64,000 bases of DNA from an uncultured Verrucomicrobiae bacterium. GTDB taxonomy: Bacteria; Verrucomicrobiota; Verrucomicrobiia; Limisphaerales; AAA164-E04. Shown here in pieces: positions 36,645 to 45,012 of the stretch (positions within the stretch are counted from its first letter, which is position 1; each line of letters begins with the position of its first letter). The stretch lies in the NCBI GenBank assembly GCA_951813855.1, contig OX638380.1, positions 3,178,876 through 3,242,875 on the forward strand, read 5' to 3'. The notes beneath the pieces are model-generated. The model was given only the letters and a program-made list of their open reading frames with translations, was not told the DNA's origin and did no database searches. A program made the position numbers and the translations under genes.

Positions 36645-38090
36645 ATGGTTTCAATTCCTGGCATGCGTTGTTGCGCGATCAGTTTCCTGCTCCTCGGGCT
36701 GTTGGCGATCGTTCGTCCGGCCGCGGCGACCCTGGACGAAGTCGGAGTCGAAGTGAAAGACGACCTCGCCGCGTCATTAACGGAATTGTCCGCATTGCAA
36801 CGGTTGATCGCCGAACAGAAAGTGCCGATGGTTCAGCGGCTCGACGAATTGGAACGGGAGGTGTTGGGGATGCGTGACGAGTTGGCGCGCGAGCAACGCT
36901 CGGCCGATAACAAATTGGTGGAGCTCAACGCCCTGAAGGCCGTCGTCAAGTCGTTGGAGGAAGAGAACGTTTACGTTTCCGAACGGTTGAACGAGTATCT
37001 GCGACAATTCGAAACGGTGATTCATATCGCCGAGGTTCGGCTTTACGCCGAAGCGGTCGAGTCGGCCAAGGCGGCCGCCGGGAACCAGGATCTGGAATTT
37101 ATCGAAAAGGCCCGGTTGCAGATGGAGATCCTCGACGTATCCCTGAATCGGTTGGAAGCCTTGATGGGGGGGCACCGGTTCGCGGGCCAGGCGCTGACCG
37201 CTTCCGGCGTGATGGAAGAGGGTCAGTTCGCGATCTTCGGCCCCGTCGCCGTTTTTTCCAGCGGAGCTTCGGAGAGCGGCGGCCTAGTTCAGTTGCAACT
37301 GGGTTCGCCGGAACCGACGGTAGTCGATCTGGGCGCTTCGACCAGGAGTTCGGTGCGGGAAGTGACCCAGAACGGTCAGGGCGAATTGCCGGTGGACGCC
37401 AGTTTGGGCAACGCGCTCAAGATTGCGGCTTCCGAAGTCAGTCTTTGGGAACATATGAAACAGGGCGGGCCGGTGATGGTGCCGATTGTCGCGTTGGGCT
37501 TGGCGGCCTTGCTCGTCGCTTTGATCCGGTGGATCATATTATCGGGCAACAAACTGGTTTCGCCGGAGGAATTGCAGGTGATTCTCGACCACGTGCGGGC
37601 CGACGAACTCGGGAAGGCCAAGCGGCGGATCCGGCAAGTGAAAGGCGTCGTCGGGGACGTGTTGACCATCGCGGTCGAAAACTGCCGGGAGAAGGTCGAT
37701 TATCTGGAGGAAATGCTTTACGAACGCATGCTTTCGGCCCGGATTTCCTTGCAGCGCATGCTGGCCTTTATCGCCTTGACGGCGGGGACGGCGCCGCTGT
37801 TGGGGCTGTTGGGAACGGTCACCGGAATGATCAACACCTTCCGGATGATTACGATCTTCGGCACGGGCGACCCCAGGATGCTTTCGGGAGGGATTTCCGA
37901 AGCCTTGATCACCACCAAATTCGGTCTGGTGGTCGCGGTGCCGGCCTTGATCTGCCACGCGATCGTGTCCCGGAAAGTCAAGGGAGTGCTGGGCAACATG
38001 GAGCAGGTGACGATCGGATTCGTCAACTGCGTGATGAATCGCCGCAAAGGCAAGGGTAAGGACAAGGAGGAAGAAAAAGGGAAGTCATGA
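36645..38090 (+). CDS. Long ExbB/TtpC-type proton channel protein
   Basis: 481 residues from an ATG at 36645. It has a signal peptide (ISFLLLGLLAIVRPAAA), then a periplasmic coiled coil (residues ~30-140) and a beta-rich linker. The MotA/TolQ/ExbB domain starts near residue 265: VMVPIVALGLAALLVALIRW, then [32 protein letters not shown] and GGISEALITTKFGLVVAVPA. The tail is very basic and acidic ([16 protein letters not shown]). This architecture is that of TtpC, the extra component of Vibrio-type TonB2 systems, which links the motor to TonB. The start overlaps nothing; the preceding stop is 2 bases away. The end overlaps the next exbB by ATGA. Confidence 0.9.
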   Translation: MVSIPGMRCCAISFLLLGLLAIVRPAAATLDEVGVEVKDDLAASLTELSALQRLIAEQKVPMVQRLDELEREVLGMRDELAREQRSADNKLVELNALKAVVKSLEEENVYVSERLNEYLRQFETVIHIAEVRLYAEAVESAKAAAGNQDLEFIEKARLQMEILDVSLNRLEALMGGHRFAGQALTASGVMEEGQFAIFGPVAVFSSGASESGGLVQLQLGSPEPTVVDLGASTRSSVREVTQNGQGELPVDASLGNALKIAASEVSLWEHMKQGGPVMVPIVALGLAALLVALIRWIILSGNKLVSPEELQVILDHVRADELGKAKRRIRQVKGVVGDVLTIAVENCREKVDYLEEMLYERMLSARISLQRMLAFIALTAGTAPLLGLLGTVTGMINTFRMITIFGTGDPRMLSGGISEALITTKFGLVVAVPALICHAIVSRKVKGVLGNMEQVTIGFVNCVMNRRKGKGKDKEEEKGKS

Positions 38091-38773
38091 AGGAATTTTT
38101 CTTCGAACATATCTTGCAAATCTGGACTGCCGGAGGGTGGACGATGATCCCGCTCTGCATTCTGAGCGTTTTGATCTATGGGTCGGCGTTCAAGCTGTTC
38201 CTGTATTTTTCCGGGCGGGATTTTCGTCGAGTGACGGACGCCGATTGCCGCCTCTGGGTGAAATCTCCCGATCGGGGTCGGGGAGAGGTGGGCGAAATCA
38301 TTCGGTATGTCCAAACCGGGGCCAAATCTCCCGGAGAAATCCGCAGTCGCTACGCCGAAGTGAAATCGGCCGAACTTCCGTTTATCGATCGCAATATTTC
38401 CTTTATCGGCATCTTGGTGACGGCGGCGCCGTTATTGGGCTTGCTGGGAACGGTGATGGGGATGTTGTTGACCTTCCAATCGATCGGCGCCGGCAGCGAC
38501 GAGGTAGCGGGTATGATGGCCCAGGGGATTTCGGCGGCTCTGTTTCCGCCTGAGGTCGGGCTGTGCGTGGCCTTGCCGGGGCTTGTGATGGTGCAACTGC
38601 TACGGCGCAAGCGCGAGGAGTACTTCGTTTTTCTGGCCGGACTGGAAACTCGTTCGGTGCAGCAATTCCGGAAGCCGGAGCCTCCGCAGCCGCTCTCCGG
38701 CTCCCTGAGCGATCCGGTGACCGAATCCGAACCCGATTTGTCCGGTTTGGAATTTTCCCCGGCAGCCGGATGA
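38087..38773 (+). CDS. exbB: ExbB proton channel protein (short form)
   Basis: 228 residues: three transmembrane segments, the first at ~20-40 ([20 protein letters not shown]). The core is [27 protein letters not shown] and [20 protein letters not shown]. It forms the inner-membrane proton channel with ExbD. Relative to most ExbB the second motif reads LFPPEVGL instead of LxTTxxGL, a small departure that may matter for channel pairing with the long ExbB. It overlaps both neighbours by four bases (ATGA), so the four genes are strictly coupled. Confidence 0.92.
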   Translation: MKEFFFEHILQIWTAGGWTMIPLCILSVLIYGSAFKLFLYFSGRDFRRVTDADCRLWVKSPDRGRGEVGEIIRYVQTGAKSPGEIRSRYAEVKSAELPFIDRNISFIGILVTAAPLLGLLGTVMGMLLTFQSIGAGSDEVAGMMAQGISAALFPPEVGLCVALPGLVMVQLLRRKREEYFVFLAGLETRSVQQFRKPEPPQPLSGSLSDPVTESEPDLSGLEFSPAAG

Positions 38774-39168
38774 GACGCCATCGAGGCATGGTGGAGGTCG
38801 AGGAGATCTCCGAGATCAACGTATCGCCGTTAATCGACATGGTGTTCATTCTGTTGATTTTTTTCATCGTCACCACGGTGTTCGTCGAGGAAACCGGGAT
38901 CGACGTGAATATCCCGCAGGCGGCCGCGGCGGTGAATCTGGAGAAGAACAGCATTCTTTTGGCGGTCACCAGCGAAGGGCAGGTGGTCTATGGCGGGCGC
39001 GAGATCGGGATCGGCGGCGTGCGGCCTCTGGTCAAACGGATGATTCAGTCCGATGATCTCCCCGTCATCATTCAAGGCGACGTCGACGCTCCGTACGGCC
39101 TGACGGTCAGAGTCGCTAGCGAGGCCAAGCTCGGCGGCGCCAAGGTCAATTTCGCGGCTAGCCAATAA
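38770..39168 (+). CDS. exbD: ExbD biopolymer transport protein
   Basis: 132 residues from an ATG overlapping the exbB stop. [21 protein letters not shown] is the single transmembrane helix with the protonatable Asp of the LIDMxFxLLIFF motif. The periplasmic domain includes [31 protein letters not shown] and [12 protein letters not shown]. It couples the proton gradient to TonB. The length is standard. Confidence 0.94.
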   Translation: MRRHRGMVEVEEISEINVSPLIDMVFILLIFFIVTTVFVEETGIDVNIPQAAAAVNLEKNSILLAVTSEGQVVYGGREIGIGGVRPLVKRMIQSDDLPVIIQGDVDAPYGLTVRVASEAKLGGAKVNFAASQ

Positions 39169-39217
39169 TCGATCTGATGGAGGGGTATCCTGTGAATTTC
39201 CGCATCGATGGGGAATC

Positions 39218-39901
39218 ATGACTCGGACAGAGAACTCCGGAAAGAAACGTTTTCGCGGTTATCGGCCTCCTTCGACCCGCGTCAGTTGGTCGCTGATACT
39301 GCTGGGTTCGTTGCTGGGCACTCTGGGCGTGTTTTTGGTGTTGCCGATGACGCAATTGGTGTCCACCGGCGTCCAGCGGGAGCTGGAGATCCTCAAGGTG
39401 GACGCGGTGGTCGCGCCGCCTCCTCCTTCAGTCGAACTGGAAGAACCTCCGCCGCCCCAGGAACCCGAAGAATCCGATCCCGTTCCGGAGTTGAGCGAAC
39501 AGTCGTTGCCTTTATCCCTGGGCGACTTGGATCTTGATATCTCCGTCGGCGCCGGCGGCGCATTCGGTAAAGTATTCAACTTCGCCGGCGAACAGTCCTT
39601 GACGGAAGTGGCGATTTTCGACTTGGCCGATCTGGAACGGCGTCCTCGAGCTTTGTCTCGGGTTCCGCCCCGTTATCCGGCGGAATTGAAACGGGCGAAG
39701 ATTGAAGGTTCGGTCGTGTTGTTGTTCGTGCTCGACGAGAACGGCCGGGTCCAAGACCCTCAAGTGGAATCTTCCACTCAGCCGGAATTCGAGCGGCCGG
39801 CTCTGACAGCCATTCGCCGGTGGCGGTTTCAACCCGGGACGCGCGACGGAAAACCGGTGCGGTCCTACGTGCGGCAACAGATCGCTTTTCGCTTGGATTG
39901 A
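39218..39901 (+). CDS. tonB: TonB energy transducer
   Basis: 227 residues with an N-terminal transmembrane helix (WSLILLGSLLGTLGVFLVLP, residues ~24-43). A short proline-rich segment follows (APPPPSVELEEPPPPQEPEE). The C-terminal TonB domain has PPRYPAELKRAKIEGSVVLL, VLDENGRVQDPQVESS and ALTAIRRWRFQPG, ending QIAFRLD. The Pro region is short, which suits the TonB2 kind that works with TtpC. It spans the periplasm to the receptor's TonB box. A GGGG site lies a few bases before the ATG. Confidence 0.93.
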   Translation: MTRTENSGKKRFRGYRPPSTRVSWSLILLGSLLGTLGVFLVLPMTQLVSTGVQRELEILKVDAVVAPPPPSVELEEPPPPQEPEESDPVPELSEQSLPLSLGDLDLDISVGAGGAFGKVFNFAGEQSLTEVAIFDLADLERRPRALSRVPPRYPAELKRAKIEGSVVLLFVLDENGRVQDPQVESSTQPEFERPALTAIRRWRFQPGTRDGKPVRSYVRQQIAFRLD

Positions 39902-39925
39902 ACGGATCGCCGTTGCGGGAGTTAG

Positions 39926-41311
39926 ATGAAGAAATACTTGAAGCTCCTTGGTGCCGGATGCGTTCTGGCGCTGGCCGTCGGCGAGGTGCCGGCCCAGTCT
40001 CCTCGGCTCGACGATCAGACGCGGTTGGAGTTCTGGAACAATCCGGAATTCGTCAAGCGTTTCATGGCCTCCTACGGAGCCAATCCGGATATCGAACCGC
40101 GCTTCGAGAATCCCGAGGAGCAGTTGCAATTCCGGCAACTCGGCGAGGTGATGCGCGACAATCCGTCCGATGCGATCGCTCAACTTCAGCAACTGGCCAC
40201 TCCCGAAGCCAACGCGGTCTTTCCGTTTACCCTCGGAGCCCTTTACATGCAGGAAGGAGAACCCGAACAAGCTGTCGTGCAGTTTCGGGCGGCCTTGGCC
40301 AAGTTTCCGGATTTTCGGCGGGCGCATCGCAACTTGGGTATCGCCTTAGCCCAAATGCAACGATACGACGAGGCGACCGCGTCCCTGACCAAGGCTTTGA
40401 ATCTGGGAGCTGCCGATGTCGGCATCTACGGTTTGCTGGGTTTCGCCTATCTGAATTCCGATCGAATCCTGTCGGCGGAGGCGGCCTATCTGAACGCTCT
40501 CTTGCGGGACCCGGAAAATCAGGATTGGAAACTCGGCCTGATCAAATGCTACATCGCTCGGTCCCAATTTTCGCAGGCGGTGGCGTTGTTGGACGAATTG
40601 CTGCAGGACAGTCCCGATAGCGCCAGCCTTTGGTCGTTGCAGGCCAACGTTTTCCTGGAGTTGGAGGATTACCGGCGCGCGATTACGAATCTGGAGATGC
40701 TGCGCCGGTTGGAGAAGGCCACGTTGGCCAATCTGATGTTACTGGGCGACGTGTATCTGCAAGACGAGCGGCTGGAATTGGCTTTGCCGGTGTATCTCGA
40801 GGCGATCGAAAAAGACGGCGTCAACGATGTCGCCCGTTCCCTGCGGGCGATTGAAATCCTGGTGAGCCGCGGCGTCTGGGCCGAATCCCGGCATTTGTTG
40901 GACCGGCTCCGGGAGTTGCACGAGGAAAAGCTGTCCGGCGAAGAAGAAGCCAAATATTGGCGGCTGGAGTCGGAAGTCGCCCTTGCCAACGGGGAGGGGA
41001 AGAAGGCGCTGGAAATACTGGAACAGATCATCGCGAAAAATCCCTTGGACGGGGATGCCTTGCTGTTGGCGGGCGAAGTGTATTCGCAAGAGGGGGAGAA
41101 CGCGAAGGCGATCGTTCGGTTTGAACTGGCCGCCAAACTGTCGGGATTTCAGACGGACGCCTGGCTCAAACACGCTCAATTGCTGGTTCGCGAACGGAAG
41201 TACAGCGAGGCGCTCAAGTTACTCGAGCGGGCGCAAAAAGCCGAACCTCGAAATAACGTGCAACAGTATTACGAGGCGATCAAGCGGGTCGCCCAAGCCT
41301 CTTCCAGCTGA
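39926..41311 (+). CDS. TPR-repeat protein of the TonB operon
   Basis: 461 residues: signal peptide (MKKYLKLLGAGCVLALAVGE), then about ten tetratricopeptide units, for example NAVFPFTLGALYMQEGEPEQ, AHRNLGIALAQMQRYDEAT, VGIYGLLGFAYLNSDRI and NLMLLGDVYLQDERLELALP. TPR proteins regularly follow tonB2 in TonB2 operons and are thought to help receptor engagement in the periplasm. It is 24 bases behind tonB. The exact partner is not known. Confidence 0.9.
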   Translation: MKKYLKLLGAGCVLALAVGEVPAQSPRLDDQTRLEFWNNPEFVKRFMASYGANPDIEPRFENPEEQLQFRQLGEVMRDNPSDAIAQLQQLATPEANAVFPFTLGALYMQEGEPEQAVVQFRAALAKFPDFRRAHRNLGIALAQMQRYDEATASLTKALNLGAADVGIYGLLGFAYLNSDRILSAEAAYLNALLRDPENQDWKLGLIKCYIARSQFSQAVALLDELLQDSPDSASLWSLQANVFLELEDYRRAITNLEMLRRLEKATLANLMLLGDVYLQDERLELALPVYLEAIEKDGVNDVARSLRAIEILVSRGVWAESRHLLDRLRELHEEKLSGEEEAKYWRLESEVALANGEGKKALEILEQIIAKNPLDGDALLLAGEVYSQEGENAKAIVRFELAAKLSGFQTDAWLKHAQLLVRERKYSEALKLLERAQKAEPRNNVQQYYEAIKRVAQASSS

Positions 41312-41543
41312 TGGTCGATCGGACTTTCGACGGCTCGGCGGCGGCTGGCGGGCATCGGTGCCGTTCGGAATTCTTCCCTGAACCGAACCTCCGCCCCAAG
41401 CGCTAGTTTCAGATCCTTTTCGGGAGTTTCAGGCATGCCAGCGACAGCAGGACGGTTCGAACGGGAAGGGCGGGGGAAGCTTGGCCTCGAGTACGGATTC
41501 CGGGGACTTTGCGAGCGGTCCGGAGCAGATCATTAGGCCGCTT

Positions 41544-44387
41544 ATGACGTTTGCGACCAAGAATCGTTGGCTCAAAGCGTGGCTGGTTGTTCTCGGGTTA
41601 TGGGCGGCGGCGGCCGGCGGCTTCGCTCAGTCTGACGGCGGGATAATCGTCGGGACGGTGACCGATTCCTGGCAGGGCAACGTGTTGCCGGGAGTTACGG
41701 TTTTGCTGCGGGGCACGACCTTGGGCACGGCTACCGACGGTTCGGGGCGGTTCCGACTGGAGGCCGTTCCGGAGGGACGACATATCCTGCTCTTTTCCAA
41801 GTCCGGCTATACGCGCTCGTCCATCGGCGATGTTTGGGTGATTTCCGGGCAAACTTCCACGGCGAATCTGGAACTCAAACCGGAATTCTTCGAAATGGAG
41901 CCTTATGTTTTCGTGAGTCCGTCTTTCGTCGACCAGGGAGTGGAATTGTTGCGCGATCGTCAGAGCTCGGCGGCGATGATCGATGCCATCGGTTCGGAAT
42001 TCTTTTCCCGGGCCGGAGCCGGCAACGCCGCCGAGATCATGACCAAGGTGACCGGCGCCTCGGTAGTCGGCGGCAAATATGTGTTCATCCGGGGACTGGG
42101 CGATCGGTACAGCAACACGATGCTTAACGGCGCCGAAGTGCCGAGTCCGGACCCCGACCGGCGGGCCGTGCAAATGGATATTTTTCCCTCCAGCGCCATC
42201 GATAATATCGTGACGGTAAAGACGTTTACGCCGGATAAGCCGGGAAGTTTTTCCGGCGGTTCGGTGGACATTATCACCAAGTCTTTTCCCGATACGTTTC
42301 AGGGCAAGGTTTCGGTGGGAGCCACTTACAATCCGCAAGTGTCGTTTCAGGACGACTACTTGAGCTATGAGGGCGGGCGGCTCGATTTTTTGGGATTCGA
42401 CGACGGCACGCGGGCGATTCCCGGCGCCTGGGGCGAGGCCGGCTCCTTCGATACGGACGCCCTGGCCGGCGAGACCCGTTCCGGCGGGGGACGCACCTTG
42501 GAGTATCGTACGGTGAACGCCGAAGAGGTGATCGCGTTGACGAAGTCGTTCACGCCGGTCATGACGGCTTCCCGGGAACGTTCGCCGATGAAGCACGATT
42601 TCTTCGGTTCCCTGGGCGATACTTTCGAGCTCTGGAAGCGCCGTTTCGGCTATTTCGTCGGCGTCAGTTACGAGCGCGATTATTCGTTTTACACCGGCGG
42701 ATTCCATGGCCGTTACAATCGGAGCGGCGACCGGTTGCAGCCGTTCATGGAATTGGACGACGCGCAGGCGGTCGAATCGGTTTCCTGGGGCAGTTTAGTC
42801 AATCTGGCCTGGGAACTCTCCGAGCGCCACGAGGTCGGTTTTAATTTTCTCTACAACCGCAACAGCGAGGATCAGGCGCTGCAACAGGAAGGCTTTTTGT
42901 TCGGCCTGGAACCCGACACTTTCGAGCGGCAAGTGCTGGCTTACACTCAGCGGGAATTGCAGTCCTATCAGTTGCGGGGAGAACACGAACTGGAGAATTG
43001 GAAAATCGAATGGATTTCTTCGCTGTCCACGACGATGCAGGATCAGCCGGATTTGCGTTTGTTTCAATTTCAGCGCCGGGAGAGCGGGACGATCGACATC
43101 AATCTTTCGGGGTATCAGGCGCCGACCCGTTATTTTCGCGGGATCAACGAGGACAACCGGAGTTTCAAGCTGGATAACACGTATTCGTTCCCGGTCTGGA
43201 ACGAACTGGAGGCCAAGGTGAAATTCGGCGGGTTTTTTTCCGGGTCTAACCGGTCGTTCGCGGAGCGCCGCTTCGAATACGTCAGCAATTCCTCGCCCCG
43301 GTTTCTGGATTTGAATTTGACCGGCGACGAGGAGGCCTTTCTGGAAGAGGAGAATCTAGTTTATCTCGTTCCCAGCCGAGGCGTATTCGGATTCAACAAG
43401 TACGTGGTCGAGCGGCCGTTCAACGATTACGAAGGATTTCAGGACGTTTACGCGGGATACTTGATGACCGAATTACCGATTTTTACGTCGCTGAAAGCGA
43501 TCGGCGGAGTTCGTTACGAAACGACCGATCTGGGAGTCGACAGCACGGGCGAACGGGAAGGCACGGCGAGTCTGCAGGAAGCCTCGGTTTTACCGGCTCT
43601 GGGTGCCATCTACGAATTGGCCCCGGAAATGAATTTTCGGCTGTCCTACGGTCGAACCTTGGCCCGGCCGACCTATCGGGAAATCACGCCGATCTCGGTT
43701 TTCGACGTGGTCAATCGCGAAACTTTGGTCGGCAATCCCGACCTTTCTCTTACCGCTATCGACAACTTCGACTTGCGCTGGGAATGGTTTCCTGGGGAAG
43801 GCGAGGTTTTGGCCGCCAGCGTCTTTTATAAAGCGCTGACCGATCCGATTCAGAAAACCACGGCGACGGCCAATCGCCAGGTGCAGTATCAGAATCGCGA
43901 AAAAGGCATCGTATACGGTTTGGAATTAGAGGCGCGTAAGACCCTCGATTTCATTCGGGAGGAATTGGCGGAATTCACGTTGGGCGGCAATTTCGCCTAT
44001 GTGGAATCGGAGGTGGACAAGGGACCGTTCGACTACGGCGAGGATTTGGTGTCGTTGGCGGGGCAGTCTTCCTATATCGTCAATTTCGATCTGACCTATC
44101 ATAACGAGCCGTCGGCAACGACGGTCAGCTTGTTTTACAACGTTTTCGGCCCTCGACTCTATTCGGTCGGGCAACGGGAAACTCCGCATATTTTCGAGCG
44201 CCCGGTTCATTCGGTGGATTTCAGTCTCTCCAAGGGGCTGAGCGAGAGCTGGACTGTCAAATTATCCGCTAAAAATCTGCTCGATCCGTTGATCAAGACG
44301 ACTTACGAGTTCGGCGAGACGGAATATCGCTATCGGGTCTACCGCCGAGGTCGAAGTTTCGGCGTTTCCTTGACTTACGAATTTTAA
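41544..44387 (+). CDS. TonB-dependent outer-membrane receptor with CarboxypepD_reg-like domain
   Basis: 947 residues from an ATG at 41544, giving a signal peptide (LKAWLVVLGLWAAAAGGFAQ). An N-terminal carboxypeptidase-regulatory-like domain (IIVGTVTDSWQGNVLPGVTV, LLRGTTLGTATDGSGRF) is followed by the plug (MIDAIGSEFFSRAGAGNAAE, VIRGLGDRYSNTMLNGAEVP as IRGLGDRYS, SGGSVDIITKSFPD) and a 22-stranded barrel ending in FGVSLTYEF with terminal Phe. It imports a bulky substrate using the upstream TonB system. The substrate is unknown. A TTG at 41481 would add 21 residues with no signal character. The cluster order (DUF3450 to TonB, TPR, receptor, beta-helix protein) suggests a dedicated uptake locus. 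Confidence 0.93.
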   Translation: MTFATKNRWLKAWLVVLGLWAAAAGGFAQSDGGIIVGTVTDSWQGNVLPGVTVLLRGTTLGTATDGSGRFRLEAVPEGRHILLFSKSGYTRSSIGDVWVISGQTSTANLELKPEFFEMEPYVFVSPSFVDQGVELLRDRQSSAAMIDAIGSEFFSRAGAGNAAEIMTKVTGASVVGGKYVFIRGLGDRYSNTMLNGAEVPSPDPDRRAVQMDIFPSSAIDNIVTVKTFTPDKPGSFSGGSVDIITKSFPDTFQGKVSVGATYNPQVSFQDDYLSYEGGRLDFLGFDDGTRAIPGAWGEAGSFDTDALAGETRSGGGRTLEYRTVNAEEVIALTKSFTPVMTASRERSPMKHDFFGSLGDTFELWKRRFGYFVGVSYERDYSFYTGGFHGRYNRSGDRLQPFMELDDAQAVESVSWGSLVNLAWELSERHEVGFNFLYNRNSEDQALQQEGFLFGLEPDTFERQVLAYTQRELQSYQLRGEHELENWKIEWISSLSTTMQDQPDLRLFQFQRRESGTIDINLSGYQAPTRYFRGINEDNRSFKLDNTYSFPVWNELEAKVKFGGFFSGSNRSFAERRFEYVSNSSPRFLDLNLTGDEEAFLEEENLVYLVPSRGVFGFNKYVVERPFNDYEGFQDVYAGYLMTELPIFTSLKAIGGVRYETTDLGVDSTGEREGTASLQEASVLPALGAIYELAPEMNFRLSYGRTLARPTYREITPISVFDVVNRETLVGNPDLSLTAIDNFDLRWEWFPGEGEVLAASVFYKALTDPIQKTTATANRQVQYQNREKGIVYGLELEARKTLDFIREELAEFTLGGNFAYVESEVDKGPFDYGEDLVSLAGQSSYIVNFDLTYHNEPSATTVSLFYNVFGPRLYSVGQRETPHIFERPVHSVDFSLSKGLSESWTVKLSAKNLLDPLIKTTYEFGETEYRYRVYRRGRSFGVSLTYEF

Positions 44388-45012
44388 ACCGGCTGGTTTC
44401 GGTAGTTCTAATCCGCCACGCCGCTTGCAGACCGTTGGAGCGAAGGAGAAATTTGGCCGGAAGAATTCGCGGCGGAAAACTCTTGATCGCGATCTTTAGC
44501 CGAGGGCGGAACGATCGCCCGGTCAGTTCGATGAACGGGAGGCCCCCAGGTTGTTCAAGCCGGAGCTTTCGGAAACGCGCCACCATCCCGGAGGGCGAAA
44601 ACGCCCGGCGTTCGTCGATCGGCGGTTACTCATGATCACCCGATTTGATCTGGCCCCAAGGTCACGGTGCGTTGCTTCGAAGTTGCGTCGCCGGACGCGA
44701 CGGAAAATCGGCACCAGGCAGATTCGGTTTCTCCCGCCGGATTTGATTTCGAAATCTTCGGGCTTAATTCGGAACCAGGGGGTAGACGCGTTCCCTGCAC
44801 CGGACCAATCGGCCTCCAGAGGCATGGCGAGATCGGGGCCATTCCCGTCCCGAGCCGGCACGTCGACGGCGAGGAATTTCCAGCTCGGCGATCAGGTAAA
44901 ACCTCGATCTCATGGCAAATTCACCGAACCGTAACTTGGCCGAACTAGTGATGTAACACGGAAATGGACTTACTCTGGTGCGGTTACTTAAGACGCTGGT
45001 TTGTCTCATCGA
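44388..45012. other. Intergenic stretch between receptor and beta-helix gene
   Basis: 625 bases with no supported gene. Frames of up to 127 codons exist on both strands but look random. A small inverted pair (AAACC-GGCT-GGTTT, 44387-44400) lies right at the receptor stop and could be a weak terminator without a T-run. A separate promoter for the next gene is therefore plausible but none was clear. Confidence 0.45.
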
